From Planctomycetales bacterium (GTDB lineage Bacteria > Planctomycetota > Phycisphaerae > SM23-33): a stretch of DNA of 7,773 nucleotides. This document shows, in pieces, positions 1 through 5,528 of the stretch. Below the pieces are notes generated by a model. It made no database searches and was not told where the DNA came from. It was given only the letters and a program-made list of their open reading frames with translations. Numbering within the stretch: position 1 is the stretch's first letter; each line of letters starts with the position of its first letter. Both the position numbers and the translations under genes were made by a program. Where the stretch lies: contig DAOVLS010000098.1 in the NCBI GenBank assembly GCA_030631125.1, forward strand, positions 1 to 7,773, in the 5' to 3' direction.

Positions 1-993
1 AAACCACACGTTCGCGCCCGAGGCGACGGTTTCCGACAGGGCAAGTTGCATCTCGCCCTTGCAGAGCGGCGCGTAATGCCACGCGCTCATGGTGTGGTGT
101 GTGAAGACCACCGCCGGATTGTCGCCGGCAGAGAGAAAACGTCCGAGATTGAGCGTCCGGAAAGGCGAGCGATACTCTTCGGAAACGTGATAGAACTCCT
201 CTGCGCCGGTGAAATGCTGGTGCTTCTGGAATTTGCAGGCATCTCTGCCGCCGCCGATATTCGCGGAAGAGAATCCGCCGCCATTGAGAAAAATTACTGC
301 GTCCGGATTGGCATTTTCGACCTCGGCGCGGGCGTCTCGTATGAAGTTCGCCCGGGAGTCGCGCCGGAATCGCGCAAATCGCTTCCACTCCGGATCGGTC
401 CAGTCCATGAACTTGGGCAGCCGGTTCTGTCCGGTTGCCTTTTCATAAAGACGGCGGCAGTGCTCGCAGTAGCACGCGCCCGGGAAGATAGCCGGTCCGT
501 CGAGAAAACAGCCGTCCACCCCGATGACAATTACCTCGCGGATGAGGCGGAAGATCCAGTCTCGCCACGGCGAGTTCACGCAGAAGGTTGTCCCGCCGCC
601 GTAGAGCGGATGCTTCCGCCCGTAGGGCGTCCCATCCTCAAGCACCTGCTCCCAGCCGGGGTACGATTCGGCGAACTCGTAGGAGTACCAGTGCGCGTTG
701 ATATATGGAACGACGTGGATTCCATACTTCCGGGCGTGGGGTAGATATTCCCGCAGGAGGTCGAAGTCGCCTAGGCCGGGGGCCTTTTCGAATTCGGCGC
801 TGTTGAAGGTCGTCATATAGGCCAACCCCGGTGCGCAGCCGGGTGTGGCCATTACCCATTCGCAATTGATGTGCCAGCGATGCTTCGCTTCGCGGGCGAA
901 GGCTTCCAGGTCCAGGTCCTTGTACCTGCTGAAGTCGCCGAGGAAATCCCGTCGCATCATTCGGACAGGCTTTTGCCACCATTTGAGTTCCAT
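1..993 (-). CDS. Putative glycoside hydrolase, GHL6-like, N-terminal part (C-terminus beyond the left edge)
   Basis: An open frame of 331 codons runs from ATG at 993 to the window edge without a stop, so the protein is cut off at its C-terminus. It begins MELKWWQKPVRMMRRDF and has no signal peptide, which suggests a cytoplasmic enzyme. The pattern fits a TIM-barrel hydrolase of the 'hypothetical glycosyl hydrolase 6' type: a strand reading IHVVPYINAHWYSYEF near residues 92-107, then VIGVDGCFLDGP near 156-167, where D165 is the likely catalytic or substrate-binding acid. A Cys cluster follows directly (C174, C176, C179), then an FLNGGG segment near 235-240 and GAEEF near 263-267, where a Glu could be the second acid. 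The start is supported by AGGGA six bases upstream. The catalytic class is inferred from motif recall and the substrate cannot be told. It is separated from the upstream pyrophosphatase gene by 287 bases of repeats, so it probably has its own promoter. Confidence 0.8.
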   Translation of the reverse strand, partial: MELKWWQKPVRMMRRDFLGDFSRYKDLDLEAFAREAKHRWHINCEWVMATPGCAPGLAYMTTFNSAEFEKAPGLGDFDLLREYLPHARKYGIHVVPYINAHWYSYEFAESYPGWEQVLEDGTPYGRKHPLYGGGTTFCVNSPWRDWIFRLIREVIVIGVDGCFLDGPAIFPGACYCEHCRRLYEKATGQNRLPKFMDWTDPEWKRFARFRRDSRANFIRDARAEVENANPDAVIFLNGGGFSSANIGGGRDACKFQKHQHFTGAEEFYHVSEEYRSPFRTLNLGRFLSAGDNPAVVFTHHTMSAWHYAPLCKGEMQLALSETVASGANVWF

Positions 994-1020
994 TGTTATT
1001 CCCTGGGAAAAAATTTTCGA

Positions 1021-1089
1021 CACAGAGGCGCAGAGAGACAGAGATATAAAAACATCTACTTTTTTTCTCTGTTCCTCTGCGTCTCTGTG
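1021..1089. repeat. CACAGAG-type long imperfect hairpin
   Basis: The arms 1021-1043 and 1067-1089 are inverted copies. Twenty of 23 positions pair in Watson-Crick fashion, around a 23-base AT-rich loop. Each arm is built from CACAGAG/CGCAGAG-like units. From memory, intergenic sequences of this kind (CACAGAGGCGCAGAG and variants) are repeated many times in environmental bacterial genomes and are often mis-translated as small proteins. It lies 28 bases upstream of the hydrolase start codon, so a transcript entering the gene from upstream would form the hairpin in its leader. Confidence 0.8.
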
Positions 1090-1180
1090 CCGCTCTTTGT
1101 TTTGACAACGATGTCGTCGTAGCGGTCCGGTTCGTCGCCCCGTCCCTTTCAGATAAGTCTGTCGTCGCGCGATATTCTAA

Positions 1181-1269
1181 AGCCGGCAGATGAGCGAAGC
1201 AAATCTGCCGGAAAATCTGTTCCGGTACAAAAACATTTCCGGCACTTTCGCTCCGCTCAAGTGCCGGCT
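1181..1269. repeat. Pair of inverted REP-like hairpin units (REPIN/BIME-like)
   Basis: Unit A (1181-1211) and unit B (reverse complement of 1239-1269) are 31 bases each and identical at 25 positions. Each folds into a perfect 9-bp stem with an 11-base loop: 1183-1191 with 1203-1211, and 1239-1247 with 1259-1267. The loops read GAGCGAAGCAA and GAGCGGAGCGA. Four of the six differences form two compensatory base-pair swaps in the stem; the other two lie in the loop. A 27-base spacer separates the units. Two inverted hairpins around a spacer is the layout of REPIN or BIME elements. Unit B starts 11 bases past the pyrophosphatase stop codon. On that strand its stem is followed a few bases later by TTTTT, so it may also help to end transcription. 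Confidence 0.8.
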
Positions 1270-1280
1270 TGTAGTTGTCG

Positions 1281-1739
1281 TTACACAACGCCGCGATTTT
1301 CGTCTTCGTGCTGATTGTGTTCCGCTTGTGAGCGGTCTTCGTCCTGGCGTTTGTGGTTGATGCCGAGTTTGGCTTCGTAAAGGCGGTACACGTCGGCGGG
1401 CGACAGGCCCAGCAACTGGCAGATGCTTATCCAGAAGAACAGCATATCGGTAGCCTCGACGCGGGCGTTCTGCAAATCCTGCAATTCATACTGCCTGCCT
1501 TCCTTGGCCTCCTTATACCAGTGCTTCCAGGCGAGGCAGTGTTGCAGTTCGCGGCATTCGTCAGCCAGCGCGTCGATATAATTTTTCAGCGCCTTTCCGA
1601 CCTTAAGCCGCAGTTCGGCGTTGTTCTCGTCTTCGGCCAGCGCTTTTCCCATCGCGTCGGTATCGAAACCCGTCCGCGCGTTAAGGGCTGCCTGCATCGG
1701 CCAGATGTCTTCCAGCGAATTAATGGTCTGTTTATCCAT
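1281..1739 (-). CDS. All-alpha NTP pyrophosphatase, dimeric dUTPase-like
   Basis: This 152-residue protein probably hydrolyses a nucleoside triphosphate, perhaps dUTP, to the monophosphate and pyrophosphate in the cytoplasm, a house-cleaning role. The evidence is the metal-binding pattern of the MazG/dimeric dUTPase superfamily: DECREL (E61, E64) on one helix followed by LAWKHW, then EATDMLFF (E95, D98) on a second helix. YRLYEAKLGINHKRQ (residues 118-132) matches the Y..KN..N..R region of dimeric dUTPases, although the usual KN is AK here. After residue 132 the tail is polar and rich in Asp, Glu, His and Gln and looks disordered. The start is supported by GGAG seven bases upstream. Substrate choice among dUTP, dCTP or other nucleotides cannot be settled from sequence alone. 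The gene is transcribed away from the 148-residue gene and has a candidate promoter at 1791-1818. Confidence 0.85.
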   Translation of the reverse strand: MDKQTINSLEDIWPMQAALNARTGFDTDAMGKALAEDENNAELRLKVGKALKNYIDALADECRELQHCLAWKHWYKEAKEGRQYELQDLQNARVEATDMLFFWISICQLLGLSPADVYRLYEAKLGINHKRQDEDRSQAEHNQHEDENRGVV

Positions 1740-1790
1740 GATCTATCTCCGTCGTTTGGTGGGTGTTTGTATCGCTTATCGATAAATAGC

Positions 1791-1818
1791 ATCATAGCGG
1801 ATTTCGTCGTCCGGGCAA
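1791..1818 (-). promoter_or_regulatory. Candidate sigma-70 promoter for the pyrophosphatase gene
   Basis: On the minus strand TTGCCC (1813-1818) and TATGAT (1791-1796) are separated by 16 bases. They match the -35 and -10 consensus at four and five of six positions. Transcription would start near 1784, giving a leader of roughly 45 bases before the ATG at 1739. Confidence 0.5.
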
Positions 1819-1981
1819 GCGAGTTCGCCGGTGGGGTCGGTTGAATCGTATATTGCATATAGGGAAGGAAAGCGGCACGGCTTTTTTGCCGCGATATTCG
1901 CCACGTCACGTTGCTCTCATATTTCGGGAGCCTTCGACTGGTCTCGCTGACGCTGGAAAAATTCCGGCCGAAGGAAAATCC

Positions 1982-2020
1982 ATGACCTGGCGGTGCCGCA
2001 CCCAGTCGGCGAGAGTGTAG
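1982..2020 (+). CDS. Possible 12-residue leader peptide ORF
   Basis: ATG at 1982 opens a 12-codon frame (MTWRCRTQSARV) ending in TAG at 2018-2020, 14 bases before the start of the 148-residue gene. AAGGA lies six bases upstream. The initiation region resembles that of the main gene: GGAAAATC.ATG.CC occurs at both. It could be a leader peptide or a decayed duplicate of the start region. Nothing in the peptide (no run of one amino acid) suggests attenuation. Confidence 0.25.
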   Translation: MTWRCRTQSARV

Positions 2021-2022
2021 AA

Positions 2023-2027
2023 GGAGG
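2023..2027 (+). promoter_or_regulatory. Ribosome binding site that sets the start at 2035
   Basis: GGAGG lies seven bases before the ATG at 2035. The frame is also open from a GTG at 1993, but that start has no comparable site, so the shorter protein is preferred. Confidence 0.8.
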
Positions 2028-2034
2028 AAAATCT

Positions 2035-2481
2035 ATGGCCTCCGCCAACAACGGACGTTGGTTGCTGTGCTTCCTTGAAGACTGGGCCAAGCGGGCTTTT
2101 TTTCGATTAATCGAGGTTGCCGAATCGGCAACCGGAAATACGGGCGGCGACCTTAAGCCGCATGCCTGTGCGAAGCAATCCCTGCGAATGGTGCTGGAAA
2201 TCGCCCTGCTGCGCAAGCAGATTCGCCTGCTGGCGGCGTTCGGAAAATTTCCGCAGACATCCCAGGAACGGAGTCCAGCCGACGAGTTGCTACTGGAGCA
2301 GTTGCGAGTAACTCAGCAGATGTGGATCAAGGCTGTTCGAGCCTTGGCCGACGATAACGAACTGGACGTTCCCTGGCCTGACGGTAACGGTTGCCTTCGC
2401 CCGGCCATGGAGATTGTCGTCGAGTCGATTCTGGACGATGCCGTATTGGCAAGTCGGCTTGCAAAAATTTGCTGTTTGTAG
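2035..2481 (+). CDS. Hypothetical protein, 148 residues, helical
   Basis: I do not recognise this protein. It has a strong ribosome binding site and codon use like its neighbours, so it is probably a real gene. It reads as mostly helical: a first helix region near residues 8-32 (WLLCFLEDWAKRAFFRLIEVAE), a Gly/Thr-rich turn near 33-38, a basic-amphipathic helix near 46-69 (SLRMVLEIALLRKQIRLLAAF), an acidic helix near 82-107, then a loop VPWPDGNGCLRP (112-123) and a final helix to the end. There is no signal peptide and no clear membrane segment. Cysteines at 12, 45, 120, 146 and 147 form no known motif. Forty-six bases separate it from asnB on the same strand, but a hairpin and a promoter-like sequence lie between, so they need not be one operon. 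The coding sequence contains two adjacent palindromes (2103-2133). Confidence 0.7.
   Translation: MASANNGRWLLCFLEDWAKRAFFRLIEVAESATGNTGGDLKPHACAKQSLRMVLEIALLRKQIRLLAAFGKFPQTSQERSPADELLLEQLRVTQQMWIKAVRALADDNELDVPWPDGNGCLRPAMEIVVESILDDAVLASRLAKICCL
2103..2133. repeat. Two adjacent perfect palindromes inside the 148-residue gene
   Basis: TCGATTAATCGA (2103-2114) is directly followed by a 19-base palindrome (2115-2133) with arms GGTTGCCGA and TCGGCAACC around one base. They follow a run of T. They encode residues in the FFRLIEVAESATG segment. The transcript would fold here, but there is no U-run after the stem on the plus strand, so this is not a classical terminator. Confidence 0.7.
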
Positions 2482-2484
2482 AAA

Positions 2485-2503
2485 CACAGGTTACAAACCT
2501 GTG
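2485..2503. repeat. CACAGGTT/AACCTGTG perfect hairpin
   Basis: CACAGGTT and AACCTGTG form a perfect 8-bp stem around the loop ACA, starting four bases past the stop of the 148-residue gene. From memory, 'GTAGAAACACAGGTTACAAACCTGTG'-like sequence recurs in planctomycete intergenic regions. No T-run follows, so it is a weak terminator at best. Its distal half overlaps the candidate asnB -35 region. Confidence 0.7.
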
Positions 2504-2519
2504 CCACCTGCGATACAAT
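2491..2519 (+). promoter_or_regulatory. Candidate asnB promoter giving a near-leaderless mRNA
   Basis: TACAAT (2514-2519) matches the -10 consensus at five of six positions. TTACAA (2491-2496), a poor -35 (three of six), lies 17 bases upstream. Transcription would start at about 2525-2528, at or just before the asnB ATG at 2528. There is no Shine-Dalgarno sequence before that ATG. A 6-bp hairpin, GCGATA (2510-2515) with TATCGC (2519-2524), overlaps the -10. Confidence 0.4.
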
Positions 2520-2527
2520 ATCGCTGA

Positions 2528-4426
2528 ATGTGTGGATTTGCAGGCGAATTTGTCTTTACCGGAGCCGGACGGGCGGATCCCGCGACGGTTGAGACGATGG
2601 CCGGGTGTCTCGACCATCGCGGACCTGACGAGGCCGGAAGTTTCCTCAGCATCAACGGGCGCTGCGCCATCGGCTTTCGCCGACTGGCTGTCATAGACCC
2701 GCCGCTATCGCATCAGCCTATGGCGGCGCCGGACGGCTCGGCGGCGGTCGCCTTCAACGGCGAGATATATAACTTCCGTGCGCTTCGGGATGAACTTGCC
2801 GCTGATGGATATACCTTCAAGACCCGTGGTGATACGGAGGTTCTCCTTGCGCTGTGGCGGCGGGACGGCGAGGCGATGCCGGAAAAACTTACCGGTATGT
2901 TCGCCTTTGTCATCTACGACGCCCGCCGGAGCAGGCTGTTCATGGTGCGTGACCGGCTCGGGCAAAAGCCGCTGTGGTATGCGATGTTGCCGGACCGGAT
3001 AGTTTTTGCATCCGAGGCCAAGGCGCTGTTGTTGCACCCGCGCGTGGACCGCCGGGTTGACCCGCACGCCGTAGCGTTCTACCTGACGCTGGGGTACGTC
3101 CCTGCCCCGATGGGCGTCTGGCGCGGCGTTACCAAACTCCCGCCGGCACATTGCATGACGATAACGGATTCGTCGTCGGAACCCCGGCGGTACTGGTCTC
3201 TGCCGGACGGGCCGGCGGATATTTCCGGTAGCGACGCGGTCGAGTGCGTTAGAGAAACTCTGACTGCGGCGGTTCAGCGTCGGATGGTCGCCGATGTTCC
3301 GCTCGGGGCGCTGCTGTCGGGCGGGATCGATTCATCCATCGTAACCGCCCTGATGTGCCGGGCTGCCGGAGCGGCAGGAGGCGTGAAGACCTTCGCCGCC
3401 GGTTTTACCGAAAGCGATTTTGACGAGCGCCCGTTCGCAGCCCAGGTCGCAAAGCATCTCGGTACGGACCATCACGAATTACTGATAACGCCGTCGCAAT
3501 TCGACGTGCCTGCGCTGCTCGACAAACTGGTGGCCCAATACGATGAACCGTTTGCCGATTCGTCGGCGCTACCGACGTACCTGATTTGTCGGGCCGCCCG
3601 CGAGCACGTAACGGTTGCGCTGACCGGCGACGGAGGCGATGAGGCCTTCGGCGGATACGACCGATACCGCGCGATGCGCCTGGCTGAGACGATGGGTCCG
3701 ACTACCTGGTTTCTGACCAAAGCGGCTGCGGGTCTGGCTTCGATTATAGCGTCGCACGACGAGCGGTCGCGCCTCCGCCGGCTGGTGCGGTTCGCAGAAG
3801 GGCTGGATAAGCCGCCGGCGATGCAGTATTTCACCTACCGCCGCCTCTTTTCGCCGGAGCAGTTGCAATTCATCATGGAGCGCGACTTTGCAGCCGAAGC
3901 CGGAATAGACCGCCCGCGGGAATGGTTCTGCGGCCTCTACGAACAAGGCGAATTCGACGACGAAGTCGCCTATGCCCAGAGGCACGACCTGTTGACCTAC
4001 CTGCCGGACGACCTGCTGGTCAAGGCCGACATCGCCTCAATGGCGAATTCACTTGAACTGCGAAGCCCGATGCTTGATCACGAGGTGATTTCGCTGGGCC
4101 TGTCGCTGGGAGTCGATTGCAAGGTCCGCCGCCGGCGGGGCAAAGCGATTCTCCGCGACGCCTTCGCCGACCTGTTGCCCAAGGGCGTCTTCGCTCGCCG
4201 CAAGCGTGGTTTCGGCGTGCCGGTCCACAACTGGCTGCGGAATGAACTGCGGGAAACTTTGCGCGAGACGCTGCTTGACGGCCCGCTTATCGAACGGGAC
4301 TGGATGGCGCGGATACCGCTTGAGCGGATGATTGACAATCACCTCGCAGACCAAGCCGACCACCGCCACAGACTCTGGGCGCTGCTCTGGCTGGGACGAT
4401 GGATGATAAAAGAGAATATTGAATAA
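2528..4426 (+). CDS. asnB: Asparagine synthetase, glutamine-hydrolysing
   Basis: The 632-residue protein makes asparagine from aspartate, glutamine and ATP, or acts as a related amidotransferase. The N-terminal class II glutaminase domain (about 2-210) has the nucleophile C2 in MCGFAGEF, R51/R52 in FRRLAVID, NGEIYNF at 77-83, and GD at 101-102. The C-terminal ATP-pyrophosphatase domain has the PP-loop SGGIDSS at 264-270, YDEPFADSSALPTY, GDGGDE at 367-372, KADIASMANSLELRSPMLDHE, and RKRGFGVP at 558-565. All key residues are present, so both half-reactions should work. Because C2 must follow the initiator Met, the start at 2528 is fixed. The length matches the roughly 600-650-residue AsnB forms often found in polysaccharide clusters, but no such neighbours are present. 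The last three codons and the stop lie within the left arm of a downstream repeat. Confidence 0.95.
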   Translation: MCGFAGEFVFTGAGRADPATVETMAGCLDHRGPDEAGSFLSINGRCAIGFRRLAVIDPPLSHQPMAAPDGSAAVAFNGEIYNFRALRDELAADGYTFKTRGDTEVLLALWRRDGEAMPEKLTGMFAFVIYDARRSRLFMVRDRLGQKPLWYAMLPDRIVFASEAKALLLHPRVDRRVDPHAVAFYLTLGYVPAPMGVWRGVTKLPPAHCMTITDSSSEPRRYWSLPDGPADISGSDAVECVRETLTAAVQRRMVADVPLGALLSGGIDSSIVTALMCRAAGAAGGVKTFAAGFTESDFDERPFAAQVAKHLGTDHHELLITPSQFDVPALLDKLVAQYDEPFADSSALPTYLICRAAREHVTVALTGDGGDEAFGGYDRYRAMRLAETMGPTTWFLTKAAAGLASIIASHDERSRLRRLVRFAEGLDKPPAMQYFTYRRLFSPEQLQFIMERDFAAEAGIDRPREWFCGLYEQGEFDDEVAYAQRHDLLTYLPDDLLVKADIASMANSLELRSPMLDHEVISLGLSLGVDCKVRRRRGKAILRDAFADLLPKGVFARRKRGFGVPVHNWLRNELRETLRETLLDGPLIERDWMARIPLERMIDNHLADQADHRHRLWALLWLGRWMIKENIE

Positions 4427-4545
4427 TGAACATGGAACCTGCCTGCCGGCAGGCAGGTGTCGAATTTCGAAGTAAAAACAGGCAGACATCCAATCAGGCG
4501 AAGCCTTACTTTACTTCGACATTCAAAATTCTCTGTTCAATATTC
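4414..4545. repeat. Large inverted-repeat element filling the convergent gap
   Basis: GAATATTGAA (4414-4423) pairs with TTCAATATTC (4536-4545), and CGAAGTAAA (4468-4476) with TTTACTTCG (4510-4518). GAATTT (4462-4467) and AAATTC (4526-4531) add a partial match with a bulge. The outer left arm overlaps the end of asnB and includes its last codons; the right arm ends nine bases before the stop of the MalG-like gene. From memory, AT-rich 'GAATATTGAA...GTCGAAGTAAA' elements are a common intergenic repeat type in environmental bacteria. It may act as a two-way transcription end between the convergent units, though neither arm has a clean terminator form. Confidence 0.7.
4437..4458. repeat. Perfect 22-base ACCTGCCTGCC palindrome, nested in the larger repeat
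   Basis: The 22 bases read identically on both strands, from ACCTGCCTGCC on the left to its exact complement on the right. It sits within the left half of the larger inverted repeat. From memory, this CCTGCCTGCCGGCAGGCAGG core is one of the most widespread palindromic repeats in environmental genomes, often mis-translated as PACRQAG. As RNA it would form a very GC-rich stem 11 bases past the asnB stop codon. Confidence 0.85.
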
Positions 4546-4553
4546 GTTATTCC

Positions 4554-5528
4554 CTACCCTTTTATTCCGCCGATTTTGACGCCCCTGATGAAATATTTCT
4601 GTCCTATGATGAAGGCGATCAGGACCGGGATTATGTGCATGATGGAAGCGGCCATCAGCAGCGTGTGCTCGGTGCGGTACTGTCCCTGGAAGGATCGTAT
4701 CAGGATTGGCAGCGTCATAATGTCCTGGTGGTACGTAACGATCAGAGGCCACATATATGCCCGCCAGGATCCCATGAAGGTGAAGATTCCCAGCGTCGCC
4801 AGCGCGGGGCGGCTTAGCGGAAGCATGATTCGCCAGTATATTCCCCATGTGCTCGCCCCGTCGATACGAGCGGCCTCCTCGTAGTCATTCTCAATCGACA
4901 TGAAGAACTGCCTCAGCAGGAACGTACCGTAGGCGCTGAACATGCCCGGGACGATTAAGGTGAAGTAACTGTCCAGACCCACCGGGCGTCCCATGTAGGT
5001 TTTGGCGAACATGTAATAACTCGACGAAAAGAGCGCCGACTCCGAGCCGGTCAGCCATCCGATGAACCCGTCGAGTACGAGGGGCATCTTGCTGGTGAGG
5101 ATGAACACCGGGATCATGGTAACCGACCCGGGGATCATCATCGTGGCCAGATACGCCATGAAGATTTTGTCGCGCCAGGGGAATTTGAGTCTGGCGAATG
5201 CAAAGGCTGCGAGACTGCTGGTGAAGACTTGCCCGAACGTAACCAGTCCGGCCACGACGATACTGTTGATGTAAGCGCGTCCGAACGGAACGGCTTCAAC
5301 GGCCTTGGAAAAGTTCTCCGGGTGCGGCGGCCAGGGGATCAACCACCGCACGAAACCGACGTCCTTAGCGGACGTGAAGACCATCTTGGGGTCAATAAAG
5401 GCTGTCCGTATCATCCAGGCGAACGGGAAGATCATGGTAACGGCCAGGGCCGTCAGGAACACGTAGGTTACGATCGTCGTCAGCCTGATGGGGGCGCGCT
5501 TCCGGGAAAGTGTGATTATTTCATCCAT
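4554..5528 (-). CDS. Carbohydrate ABC transporter permease, MalG-like (CUT1)
   Basis: This 324-residue inner-membrane protein is the second permease of a CUT1 sugar importer. It has an N-terminal membrane segment (TIVTYVFLTALAVTMIFPFAWMI), several more hydrophobic segments, and the ATPase-contact loop EAARIDGASTWGIYWRIMLPLSRPAL from about residue 218. The ATG at 5528 is chosen because AAGAGG lies ten bases upstream and the start overlaps the MalF-like stop (ATGGATGA). An in-frame ATG at 5552 lacks such a site. Between MIPVFILTSK and YFTLIVPGMFSAYGTFLLRQFF there are about 30 residues more than in a typical MalG, starting LVLDGFIGWLTGSESALFSS, on a loop expected to face outward. The gene is last in the operon. 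Confidence 0.93.
   Translation of the reverse strand: MDEIITLSRKRAPIRLTTIVTYVFLTALAVTMIFPFAWMIRTAFIDPKMVFTSAKDVGFVRWLIPWPPHPENFSKAVEAVPFGRAYINSIVVAGLVTFGQVFTSSLAAFAFARLKFPWRDKIFMAYLATMMIPGSVTMIPVFILTSKMPLVLDGFIGWLTGSESALFSSSYYMFAKTYMGRPVGLDSYFTLIVPGMFSAYGTFLLRQFFMSIENDYEEAARIDGASTWGIYWRIMLPLSRPALATLGIFTFMGSWRAYMWPLIVTYHQDIMTLPILIRSFQGQYRTEHTLLMAASIMHIIPVLIAFIIGQKYFIRGVKIGGIKG

Larger units (their letters stand above)
994..1280. other. Repeat-rich gap between hydrolase and pyrophosphatase genes
   Basis: This gap holds two separate palindromic elements, listed on their own, and short unique stretches. I see no coding frame with a plausible start signal. The minus-strand sequence complementary to 1103-1108 reads TTGTCA, a good -35 match, but no fitting -10 lies 16-18 bases downstream, so the hydrolase promoter could not be placed. 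Confidence 0.6.
1740..2034. other. Divergent control region between the pyrophosphatase gene and the 148-residue gene
   Basis: This stretch holds a candidate leftward promoter (1791-1818), a 10-bp perfect palindrome TTATCGATAA at 1776-1785 near the expected transcription start, a small hairpin (GCGGCA 1872-1877 with TGCCGC 1887-1892), and a 12-codon leader ORF (1982-2020). I could not find a clear rightward promoter for the 148-residue gene. The palindrome is suitably placed to be an operator, but nothing else shows that. Confidence 0.5.

Noticed and set aside
1021..1269. CRISPR array
   Set aside because: The repeats are inverted pairs, not regularly spaced direct repeats, and no cas gene is present.
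638..1288. 216-codon open frame on the minus strand
   Set aside because: It overlaps the hydrolase in another frame, and its translation runs through both repeat elements (for example VSLRLCVENFFPG, a typical false peptide of CACAGAG repeats).
1353..1844. 163-codon open frame on the plus strand
   Set aside because: It lies opposite the pyrophosphatase gene, whose motifs are clear, and has no recognisable features.
1872..1892. Hairpin with T-run as a terminator
   Set aside because: The T-run lies inside the loop, not after the stem, and no gene ends there.
1993..2034. Extended GTG start for the 148-residue gene
   Set aside because: It has no ribosome binding site; the GGAGG at 2023-2027 fits the ATG at 2035.
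2090..2133. Palindrome with T-run as a terminator in the 148-residue gene
   Set aside because: On the plus strand the T-run precedes the stem; on the minus strand it is an A-run.
4426..4884. 152-codon open frame on the plus strand
   Set aside because: It starts in the nested repeat (the PACRQAG peptide) and runs antisense to the MalG-like gene.
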